A stretch of 64,000 bases of DNA, from assembly GCA_015060685.1 (NCBI GenBank), contig SUXZ01000009.1:1-64000 (forward strand), written 5' to 3'. The DNA comes from Mediterranea massiliensis. Its GTDB lineage: Bacteria; Bacteroidota; Bacteroidia; Bacteroidales; Bacteroidaceae. The translations under genes were made by a program, and so were the position numbers. This document shows positions 19,588-26,482 of this stretch, piece by piece (within the stretch, counting starts at the first letter, position 1; every line of letters starts with the position of its first letter). The notes beneath the pieces were generated by a model. It was not told where the DNA came from. It did not search any database and saw only the letters and a list, made by a program, of their open reading frames with translations.

Positions 19588-19640
19588 CCTTAAGGGAAAA
19601 TTTATTTTCTGTTAAGGGTAAATATAAAAAGGCTATAGGG
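19588..19640. repeat. Bipartite TTAAGGG array with 22-bp period
   Basis: TTAAGGG starts at 19590 and 19612 and a degenerate TATAGGG at 19634, each 22 bp apart. The first is part of the palindrome CCCTTAAGGG. It lies in the divergent region between the GH31 gene and the CPBP operon. The same element with identical spacing occurs at 38047/38069 and 61106/61128. Confidence 0.8.
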
Positions 19641-19666
19641 AGAGATTTCCCTCTTTGAATAGAAAT

Positions 19667-19683
19667 TTATCGTTTTTCGATAA
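19667..19683. promoter_or_regulatory. Upstream operator-like palindrome of the CPBP operon
   Basis: TTATCGTTTTTCGATAA is a 6-5-6 palindrome 16 bp before the -33 box. A near-identical inverted copy follows the -7 box at 19733. Confidence 0.75.
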
Positions 19684-19699
19684 TTTTTTCTCGTTTTTC

Positions 19700-19730
19700 T
19701 TTGGTAGTATCAAAATAGTGCTTACCTTTG
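19700..19730 (+). promoter_or_regulatory. Promoter of the CPBP-DUF2975-XRE operon
   Basis: TTTG (19700-19703), 19-bp spacer and TACCTTTG (19723-19730) match the Bacteroides sigma factor consensus closely. The leader to the ATG at 19788 is about 50 nt. Confidence 0.8.
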
Positions 19731-19732
19731 CA

Positions 19733-19748
19733 TATCGAAAAACGATAA
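19733..19748. promoter_or_regulatory. Downstream operator-like palindrome of the CPBP operon
   Basis: TATCGAAAAACGATAA is the reverse complement of the site at 19667 apart from one end base, and starts 2 bp after the -7 box, where a bound repressor would block initiation. Confidence 0.75.
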
Positions 19749-19787
19749 ATAAACATTGAAAAACAAAAATAAATAAACTCTTAAACA

Positions 19788-20594
19788 ATGAAACGAACAT
19801 TAAAGTTAGTACTCTATTACTTCGGCTATCAGTTGGTGTTTACCACTATAGCCTCGGTCATCTCTATGGTATTGGCACATTTGGGAATGGTGGATAAAGA
19901 TGTTGCCATACTCAATGCCACCACCATAGCCCTGTTGCTATCCGGCATCATGATGGGATGGCACCTTATACATTTTAAGTATATCACGTTCGGTTGGAAA
20001 AGCTTTGGCGAAGTGCCCGCCAAGAGCCTTTGGCTAAGCATTCCGTTCATCTTGGCTTCGATGGTGTTCATCAACCTCTGTAGCGAGTTTATCGACTTGC
20101 CCAACTGGATGGAAAACGACTTCTTCGCCATGAGCCGCAACCTATTCGGCATCCTCTCCGTAGCCGTTATGGCACCGGTGGTAGAGGAGTTCCTTTTCCG
20201 CGGTGCCATCGAAGGCCACCTGTTGCGTCAGGGCAAGAAGCCTTGGGCGGCCATCTTCATCTCGGCACTTGTCTTCGGCCTCATCCACATCAACCCCGCC
20301 CAAGTTCCGTTTGCCTTTGCCATCGGCTTAGTATTCGGTTGGTTATACTACCGCACCGGTAGCATGGTGCCGGGCATCTTGGGGCACTTCATCAACAACT
20401 CCATTGCCTGCATCCAAATGGCTACGCTAAGCAAAGAAGAACTTCACACAAAAACCGCCGACATGATTGGCCAGGAGGCCACCCTCGCCCTATTCCTTGC
20501 CTCGTTCATCGTAATGGCCGGCCTCTTCCTCTATATGAAGAAGCATCTGCCCGAAGTGCCTGAGTATAAAGAAAATGAGAGTTTAACCATCTAA
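19788..20594 (+). CDS. CPBP-family intramembrane metalloprotease
   Basis: 268-residue inner-membrane protein with about seven helices. The Abi/CPBP motifs are present: EEFLFRGAIEGHLL (glutamates and Arg in motif 1, about residue 140), FGLIHINPAQ (motif 2 His, about 166) and HFINNS (motif 3 region, about 203). These residues bind metal in CAAX-type proteases such as Rce1. Substrate unknown. It is first in an operon with two DUF2975-like proteins and a small XRE regulator. Its C-terminus ENESLTI resembles the EEQDLTI tail of the next two proteins. Confidence 0.9.
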   Translation: MKRTLKLVLYYFGYQLVFTTIASVISMVLAHLGMVDKDVAILNATTIALLLSGIMMGWHLIHFKYITFGWKSFGEVPAKSLWLSIPFILASMVFINLCSEFIDLPNWMENDFFAMSRNLFGILSVAVMAPVVEEFLFRGAIEGHLLRQGKKPWAAIFISALVFGLIHINPAQVPFAFAIGLVFGWLYYRTGSMVPGILGHFINNSIACIQMATLSKEELHTKTADMIGQEATLALFLASFIVMAGLFLYMKKHLPEVPEYKENESLTI

Positions 20595-20606
20595 AAACAT
20601 AACAGC

Positions 20607-21242
20607 ATGAAGAAGATTAATATTTTAGGAATTGTTGCAATAATCGTATATATTGTCTCTTTTGTAGGATCATTTAGCGAGTTCAAGGAAGGAGCCTCAG
20701 CTGGTTGGAATCATGACATTCACATGAGAAATGATTCTATATACCAAAATTCAATTAAAGTTGCCTATGAGCCTATAGAGGTACGAAAAATAGAGAACGC
20801 AAGTCGAGCGAATGTCGAAAACAAGCACTTCTGCAAAAAAGTTCCTTACGAAATAAGTAGCATCACTACCTATGTTGAGACAAGCACATGGCATAGCATT
20901 CTGGCATTGAGCATGCTACCCTTAATATTCGCTATCATATATGGATTCTACAGCTTGATACGTTTCCTTATCTCCGTATCCAAGAGTCAGGTTTTTACAG
21001 ACAAAAACGTACACCGCATCCGTTGGTTTGTATATAGTGCAATTACCACCCAACTCATTTTGGTGCTAATGGAATGGTTGAGAGAGCAAGACGCAATAGC
21101 ACAAATCAATCTTCCCGGATACGAGGTAATCTCTAATGCCTTAACAAATTTCGATTGGATATCAATGGTTGTCACCATCCTACTTACAGAAATCTTTGCT
21201 ATAGGCACAAAGATAAAGGAAGAACAAGACTTAACCATCTAA
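20607..21242 (+). CDS. DUF2975-type membrane protein
   Basis: 211 residues with four predicted helices: near residues 5-22, a long soluble loop to about 90 facing out, then helices near 96-118, 140-155 and 186-202. Motif QVFTDKNVHRIR after the second helix is characteristic of DUF2975, a family usually found beside YozG-like regulators and thought to work as a membrane partner or anti-regulator. The tail KIKEEQDLTI is repeated at the end of the next protein. 12 bp after the CPBP gene. Confidence 0.8.
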   Translation: MKKINILGIVAIIVYIVSFVGSFSEFKEGASAGWNHDIHMRNDSIYQNSIKVAYEPIEVRKIENASRANVENKHFCKKVPYEISSITTYVETSTWHSILALSMLPLIFAIIYGFYSLIRFLISVSKSQVFTDKNVHRIRWFVYSAITTQLILVLMEWLREQDAIAQINLPGYEVISNALTNFDWISMVVTILLTEIFAIGTKIKEEQDLTI

Positions 21243-21259
21243 TATAGGAGGATAGAAAT

Positions 21260-21736
21260 ATGAAGAAACCTGATTTTCAAACAAGAGCTTCGAAGAAGAA
21301 AGAAGCATTTAAGGAGAATATATTTCGTAATTCCATTACTTGGGGGTTCTGCTTTTGCTTAATGTACTTCTCGGGAATATTGCTTAAGCTCAAAGGTCCC
21401 CAAAGTGCAGATATATTAACTCTAACAACTCTTATAAATAATGGTATAGCCATGCTGATATGCACCATTCTTTTAGTCATTATCAACTATAACGTGCGAC
21501 AAAAACGGATTTTTGTTCAAGCCAACGCCAACTTAATGAAAGCCATTGGACACGTTTTGTGGATAAGTGGGTGTACACCTATCATTCTATTTTATCTGTT
21601 CAATATACCGGTTCAATTCAGTTTATTTACAACACCAGACAAATACCTGATATTTATAGGATTCTTTGTCCTTGAAATAGGATATATCTTACAAAAGGCC
21701 GTAAAGATAAAAGAAGAACAAGACCTAACTATCTAA
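21260..21736 (+). CDS. Second, shorter DUF2975-like membrane protein
   Basis: 158 residues with four helices (about 27-45, 55-78, 93-113, 128-148) and a basic N-terminus (TRASKKKEAFKEN). It lacks the long outer loop of its neighbour. Membership in DUF2975 is inferred from helix pattern, position and the identical C-terminal KIKEEQDLTI; the QVFTDKN motif is replaced by KRIFVQANANLMKA. Probably arose by duplication and divergence of the preceding gene. 17 bp after it and 11 bp before the regulator gene. Confidence 0.65.
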   Translation: MKKPDFQTRASKKKEAFKENIFRNSITWGFCFCLMYFSGILLKLKGPQSADILTLTTLINNGIAMLICTILLVIINYNVRQKRIFVQANANLMKAIGHVLWISGCTPIILFYLFNIPVQFSLFTTPDKYLIFIGFFVLEIGYILQKAVKIKEEQDLTI

Positions 21737-21747
21737 AAAAAAGACTT

Positions 21748-21951
21748 ATGCCAATTATAGTAAACTTAGACGTAATGATGGCCAAACGAAAGATTTCGTT
21801 GGGCGAACTGGCCGAACGCATCGACCTCACCCCCGCCAACCTCTCTATCTTGAAGACGGGAAAGGCCAAAGCCGTACGCTTCTCCACCCTCGAAGCCATC
21901 TGTAAAGAACTCGATTGCCAACCGGGCGATATTTTAGAATTCAGAGATTAA
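21748..21951 (+). CDS. YozG-like XRE-family transcriptional regulator
   Basis: 67-residue single-domain DNA-binding protein: helix-turn-helix ISLGELAERIDLTPANLSILKTG, then FSTLEAICKELDCQPGDIL. The opening MPIIVNLDVMMAKRK is typical of the small Cro/CI-like regulators that accompany DUF2975 genes. It is the fourth gene of the operon and a good candidate for binding the paired palindromes around the operon promoter (19667 and 19733), which would make it autoregulatory; that is inference. Confidence 0.9.
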   Translation: MPIIVNLDVMMAKRKISLGELAERIDLTPANLSILKTGKAKAVRFSTLEAICKELDCQPGDILEFRD

Positions 21952-21989
21952 ATAAACAATATTAGTGTCCACTAAAATAGTATAAACAA

Positions 21990-22316
21990 ATGATTTCGAT
22001 AAGTGTACCAATATTTGTAACAGCTATAACTATACCTTGCATCTTGCTGCTTGCATCCGGCAAAGGAGATAACTTTATAGCAGGATATAATAATGCAATC
22101 GGAAAGGAACGCGATAGTTACAACATAAAGCGTTTACGAGGCGTAATGATTATCGCATTATGCCTCATAACTTTGCTATTTTGGTTACCCTATATATTCG
22201 AATCAAGTGGTATAGACATTAACATAAAGGTAGCTATGGGTATTATGATTTTAGGTATTGTCGTAACATCAATGGTCACCTTTATTTTGGCCGAAACCTA
22301 TGCAAAGAAGAAATAA
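21990..22316 (+). CDS. DUF3784-type small membrane protein
   Basis: 108 residues: helix at about 5-22, a cytosolic segment GKGDNFIAGYNNAIGKERDSYN with the family-typical (F/L)IAGYN pattern, then helices at about 47-67 and 80-100. Ends AETYAKKK. Function unknown. It lies 38 bp after the XRE gene with AT-rich sequence between, so it may be the last gene of the operon or have its own promoter. Confidence 0.75.
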   Translation: MISISVPIFVTAITIPCILLLASGKGDNFIAGYNNAIGKERDSYNIKRLRGVMIIALCLITLLFWLPYIFESSGIDINIKVAMGIMILGIVVTSMVTFILAETYAKKK

Positions 22317-22352
22317 TCAGTTTTACTTATAAAGCAAATTCAAAATGTTACC

Positions 22353-22385
22353 GTTACCCGTTACCATCACCTGGTAATGGGTAAC
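22353..22385. repeat. 14-bp inverted repeat after the DUF3784 gene
   Basis: GTTACCCGTTACCA and TGGTAATGGGTAAC (one mismatch) around the loop TCACC. Likely a transcript-end hairpin for the + strand operon, though no T-run follows. Confidence 0.65.
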
Positions 22386-22430
22386 AAGTCACAGATGATA
22401 ATTTTTGCCATTACTTACGACTGAGACTGA

Positions 22431-22466
22431 TCATAACTTAAGACCAAGCTTAGCCATAAGTTATGA
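22431..22466. repeat. 10-bp inverted repeat
   Basis: TCATAACTTA (22431-22440) and TAAGTTATGA (22457-22466), perfect arms around 16 bases, then an A-run. Role unknown; second of three dyads stacked in this gap. Confidence 0.6.
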
Positions 22467-22494
22467 CAAAAAAAAGGTATGCCATATGACATAC
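22467..22494 (-). terminator. Terminator of the DUF2795 gene
   Basis: On the minus strand GGTATG...CATACC is followed by a run of T (A-run at about 22468-22474 on the given strand), 28 bp past the stop. Confidence 0.7.
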
Positions 22495-22521
22495 CCTCTT
22501 ATTTGTTTCTTTAATCATTGC

Positions 22522-22743
22522 TTAATACTCATCCTCGTTGAAGAAGAAGTCTTCCTTACTGGGATAATCGGGCCAGATGTCTTCGATACTTTCGTAAATC
22601 TCGCCTTCATCCTCCATCTCTTGCAGGTTCTCAATCACTTCCAATGGAGAGCCTGAACGGATTGCATAATCAATCAACTCGTCCTTGGTTGCTGGCCAAG
22701 GAGCATCCTCTAACTTAGACGCCAATTCCAATGTCCAATACAT
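22522..22743 (-). CDS. DUF2795-type small acidic protein
   Basis: 73 residues, starts MYWTLELASKLEDAPWPATKDELIDYA and contains the DUF2795 pattern (PAxKxELIDYAxRxGxPxxVIENLQ). The second half is very acidic (EDEGEIYESIEDIWPDYPSKEDFFFNEDEY). Function unknown. Single gene with its own promoter (TACTTTTG on the minus strand, 22803-22796) and terminator. Confidence 0.85.
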   Translation of the reverse strand: MYWTLELASKLEDAPWPATKDELIDYAIRSGSPLEVIENLQEMEDEGEIYESIEDIWPDYPSKEDFFFNEDEY

Positions 22744-22818
22744 ACGCTATATACTATTAAAGAGTGTTAAACTATATACTTTTGTAATTCGAGCGCAAAA
22801 GTATAATAAAATCTTTCA

Positions 22819-23364
22819 TTAACAAGGGTTTTGCCAAAATATTTCTTGCATGCCTTGTTCATTATTAATTTTACGCGACAGAACAAAGAGATAATCGGAA
22901 AGGCGATTGAGGTAGGAAGTAAGCTCTGAAGGTATTGTAGCGCGACTTGCAAGGGCCAGTACGCGACGTTCGGCACGACGGCAAACGGTGCGGCAAACAT
23001 GGCACTGAGAAGCGGCCTGTGTACCACCCGGTAAGACGAATGCCTTGAGAGAAGGCAACGCGGCCTCGATGCGGTCGATAGCCTCTTCGAGCGTGGACAA
23101 CATTTCAGCAGATACGGCCAATGTGCCGGTAACCTCGGGAGGGGTAGCCAATTGGGCTCCTACTACAAATAGTATGTTTTGCACTTGCAACAAGGTGGCG
23201 CGCTCGCTCTCGTCGGCAGGAAGCTGGGCAAGCAGCAAACCAATGTGTGCATTCAGTTCGTCGATAGTGCCATAGGCTTCGAGACGTTGATGCGTTTTAG
23301 ATACACGCTTTCCTCCAATCAAAGAGGTTTTTCCCTTATCACCTGTTCGTGTATAGATTTTCAT
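22819..23364 (-). CDS. ATP:cob(I)alamin adenosyltransferase, PduO type
   Basis: Transfers adenosyl from ATP to cob(I)alamin to make the B12 coenzyme. The 181 residues begin MKIYTRTGDKGKTSLIGGKRV (ATP-binding motif) and contain YGTIDELNAHIG and the C-terminal RAERRVLAL and LNRLSDYLF helices of the four-helix bundle. The start at 23364 matches the family; an in-frame Met 45 bases upstream adds a nonconserved stretch. 38 bp after the methyltransferase-like gene on the same strand. Confidence 0.92.
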   Translation of the reverse strand: MKIYTRTGDKGKTSLIGGKRVSKTHQRLEAYGTIDELNAHIGLLLAQLPADESERATLLQVQNILFVVGAQLATPPEVTGTLAVSAEMLSTLEEAIDRIEAALPSLKAFVLPGGTQAASQCHVCRTVCRRAERRVLALASRATIPSELTSYLNRLSDYLFVLSRKINNEQGMQEIFWQNPC

Positions 23365-23402
23365 GAATTGAGAATTGAGAATTAATAATTTAAGAATATA
23401 AA

Positions 23403-24008
23403 TTAACACACATAATGTTGCTTATGTAGTGAAGTGTCAAAAAACAACAATCCCACATCGTATAGGTCGAATGTGACTCCTACACGCGGGTCGTCTTGCA
23501 TCTGTTTCCACAACTGTTTCATCGGTTTGGAATAGCCTATCCCCTCTATCACAAATAGCGAGCGGGCGGTGGCACGGGGAGCACACACCCGAAAGGCCTC
23601 TTCCACCATATCGGGATAACGATAGTCGTGCAAATATAGGAAATCTACCGGCTGACCGGTTTCCAGAAACAATTCATCGAGGCTTGATGCCGAAGTATAA
23701 TCGGCATGAACGCGGGCAGCCTTCAGGTAGAGCGACGAAGCCGCCAATGTACCCACATCGAATATAGTGTTGGCCTTTACCTCGTTGGCCAAGCGGAAAA
23801 GCAAACGCTTCACCCACAAACGTTCGTATAGCCACTTCTTATCTTTTTGTGAAGCAAGTTGTTTCTCCGCTTTCCGCAATGCATCATAGGCGTAATAGGG
23901 TGTCCGCTGATAGATGACATCGGTAATCAAATCGAAAGCAAAAGGCGATTGTACGCCAAAGCCCCGACGACGAGGAATACGGCTAAGCCAAACGAAAAAA
24001 CGCTTCAC
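23403..24008 (-). CDS. Class I SAM-methyltransferase-like protein
   Basis: 201 residues. N-terminal RRRGFGVQSPFAFDLITDV is a conserved Bacteroidetes signature; a Rossmann-like core follows (NTIFDVGTLAASSLYLKAA, then PVDFLYLHDYRYPDMVEEAF). The glycine-rich SAM loop is reduced to DVGTLAAS, so methyl transfer is not certain. Target unknown. It lies 21 bp downstream of the fucosidase gene on the same strand and may be read from that transcript without a functional link. Confidence 0.65.
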   Translation of the reverse strand: MKRFFVWLSRIPRRRGFGVQSPFAFDLITDVIYQRTPYYAYDALRKAEKQLASQKDKKWLYERLWVKRLLFRLANEVKANTIFDVGTLAASSLYLKAARVHADYTSASSLDELFLETGQPVDFLYLHDYRYPDMVEEAFRVCAPRATARSLFVIEGIGYSKPMKQLWKQMQDDPRVGVTFDLYDVGLLFFDTSLHKQHYVC

Positions 24009-24029
24009 GAAATAATCAAAAGTTATAAA

Positions 24030-26429
24030 TTAAAAATTAAAAGTTATCTCATCGCCCTTTTTCAAGGATAAATTTATGTAACTATCGGTGGTGGTGTAAG
24101 GCTGACCAATACCACTCACGCGAGCCGAACGAACGCCACGAGGCATCTTTACAACAAACTCGCCATCGTTCAGGGCGGTGAGTGTAAGCTCGGTAGCCTT
24201 GCCTCGTTTCCAAGTCAGATCCACTTCAGCACCTCCGCGCACACGCATTCCCTTGAAACTACCTTCACTCCAATCGGTAGGCAGAGCAGGAAGCAATTCG
24301 ATGAATCCGGCATGGCTTTGCAACAACATTTCGCCAATACCTGCCGCACCGCCAAAGTTCCCGTCAATCTGGAAAGGTGGATGAGAGCAGAAAAGGTTGG
24401 GGAATGTGCCACTTCCATGCTGCCCTGTCTCGGCATCAATGGCCGGTTGCAACAGGTTGCGGAAGAGTTGCCAGGCACGGTCTCCATCGCCAAGTCTCGC
24501 CCAGAAGTTAATCTTCCATGCGCGGCTCCATCCGGTACCTCCATCGCCACGACGTTCCAACGTTTGTCGGCACGCCTCGGCCAAATCCGGAGTGGCATGT
24601 GGCGTAATGAGATTGGCCGGATGCAGGCCATACAGATGGGATACATGGCGATGATGCGGATCCACTTCTTCGTAATCGGTAAGCCACTCTTGCAAATATC
24701 CCTCTTGGCTAATCTGCATAGGCGGGAAATGTTGCAATGCGGTTTGCAAACTATCAGCATAAGTCGCATCTACATTTAATATCTTAGTGGATTCTATAAC
24801 ATTCTGATATAACTCCGTAAGCAATTGCACATCCATTGTGGGCCCCATGCAGATGCTTACCGGTATGCTATCGCCATCAACATAGAATGTATTCTCCGGT
24901 GAGGAAGTGGGTGCGGTAACCAACCAGCCATTTGTTGGCTCGGCCACCATGGTGGATAGGAAGAATTGCGAGGCTCCTTTCAGCAAAGGATATATGCGAC
25001 GGAGATACTCCTCGTCTTGTGAATAGAGGTAGTGCTCCCACAAGTGGGCGCAAAGCCAAGCGCCGCCAGTGTTGGTTGCTCCCCAAGAGGGATGCTCACC
25101 GGGGGCGGTATAGTTCCAGACATTGGTCATCATATGAAGTACCCAACCTTGTGCATCGCTTCCATAGAAACAGCGTGCACTCTCTTCGCCCGAAGGAATG
25201 AGACGTTCTACAAGTGTTGTCAATGGCTGATAGAGTTCGCCCAATCCGGCCTGTTCCAACGGCCAATGGTTCATCTGAATGTTGATGTTGGTATGATAGT
25301 CGCCATTCCACGGCGTCCAAAGGTTGTTAGCCCATAAGCCCTGCAAATTGGGTGGCAACGAACCGGGGCGTGTGCTACTGATGAGCAAATAACGGCCATA
25401 GTTATAATAGAGGGCTGCCAATGAAGGAGATGGCTCCGTCTGGAAAGCAAGAATGCGCTGATCGGTAGGCAACAAATCGGCATCGGTAGCGGAAAGCGTG
25501 AGCGATACGCGGTTGTATAGTTGCTGATGGGCTTCTATATGTGCCTCCTTGGTTGGGAGAGGTGCTTGCAACAAGCTATCGCACAAAGCGATGTAGTCCG
25601 AGCCCGGGAAAGCTGTACCTTGGGCTTGATAGTCGGTTGTAGCCGAAACAACCAACCAGGCATCGTGTCCGCCATCAAGTACAAAGCCCTCTTCGACACT
25701 TAACGAGACATTGCCTGTAGAGGCCAGCAGACGCATGGAGGCACGATATTGCATACCCGGTTTGTCGGGGTTGCCACTATCCAACTGTCCGCTCATGATG
25801 AGTTGTTGGCCGTCGGTCGTAAGCATGGCGCGTTCGCCCCGATTCAGCGTGGCGGTAAAGTTCAGTGCACGAGGTTTGTCGGCTCTGAGATGAACCAGCA
25901 TGACATCGCCCGTACGCGAAACAAAATATTCGCGTTGGTACTTCACACCGGCATGCTGATAGGTGGTATAGGCAACACCCTCCTGCAAATCGAGCCAACG
26001 ACGATAATCGGCGGCATCTTCATGATTGAACGCAATATCCAAGCTTCCAAGAGTTTGAAAACTTCCATAACGACCATCAGTTTCTTGCTTCTTGGGTACA
26101 AAACTATCGTACATCAACGCCTGGGCTTCGCTATTTTTTCCTTCGAAAAGCAACTTGCGTATCCGGGGCAACGCTCCGGCCGCATCGGGATTACGGTAGT
26201 CGCTCTCCGACCCGCTCCATAAAGAGATTTCGTTCAGCACAATGTGCTCACACCCCAAGCCACCATCAGGCATCATTCCCAAACGGCCGTTACCTAAAGG
26301 CAGTGTCTCCTCCCATAGCTGGGCAGGAGCGTGGTAATACAAAACATGTGCGGCACGGTATGTTTCGGCATCGTTACGACATGCCACCAATGCCATACAA
26401 GTAAAGAGAAGTAAAAATAGTTTTCTCAT
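24030..26429 (-). CDS. GH95 alpha-L-fucosidase (1,2-alpha) lipoprotein
   Basis: Removes terminal alpha-1,2-fucose by inversion. The 799 residues start with a lipoprotein signal (LFTCMALVAC). Family landmarks: LWEETLPLGNGRLGMM near the N-terminus, NINIQMNHWPLEQAGL (the paired Asn residues that activate water with an Asp in GH95), the acid/base region around WLTDYEEVDPHHRHVSHLYGL, and QIDGNFGGAAGIGEMLL (the catalytic Asp). The start at 26429 is chosen for its signal peptide. It is last in a GH31-GH2-GH95 run (53 bp after GH2), fitting removal of fucose from xyloglucan side chains; a GH95 L-galactosidase role cannot be ruled out. Confidence 0.92.
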   Translation of the reverse strand: MRKLFLLLFTCMALVACRNDAETYRAAHVLYYHAPAQLWEETLPLGNGRLGMMPDGGLGCEHIVLNEISLWSGSESDYRNPDAAGALPRIRKLLFEGKNSEAQALMYDSFVPKKQETDGRYGSFQTLGSLDIAFNHEDAADYRRWLDLQEGVAYTTYQHAGVKYQREYFVSRTGDVMLVHLRADKPRALNFTATLNRGERAMLTTDGQQLIMSGQLDSGNPDKPGMQYRASMRLLASTGNVSLSVEEGFVLDGGHDAWLVVSATTDYQAQGTAFPGSDYIALCDSLLQAPLPTKEAHIEAHQQLYNRVSLTLSATDADLLPTDQRILAFQTEPSPSLAALYYNYGRYLLISSTRPGSLPPNLQGLWANNLWTPWNGDYHTNINIQMNHWPLEQAGLGELYQPLTTLVERLIPSGEESARCFYGSDAQGWVLHMMTNVWNYTAPGEHPSWGATNTGGAWLCAHLWEHYLYSQDEEYLRRIYPLLKGASQFFLSTMVAEPTNGWLVTAPTSSPENTFYVDGDSIPVSICMGPTMDVQLLTELYQNVIESTKILNVDATYADSLQTALQHFPPMQISQEGYLQEWLTDYEEVDPHHRHVSHLYGLHPANLITPHATPDLAEACRQTLERRGDGGTGWSRAWKINFWARLGDGDRAWQLFRNLLQPAIDAETGQHGSGTFPNLFCSHPPFQIDGNFGGAAGIGEMLLQSHAGFIELLPALPTDWSEGSFKGMRVRGGAEVDLTWKRGKATELTLTALNDGEFVVKMPRGVRSARVSGIGQPYTTTDSYINLSLKKGDEITFNF

Positions 26430-26482
26430 GGCGATTCGTTTACTTGCACAAAAGTAATACAAAGATTCCAAACAGACAACGT

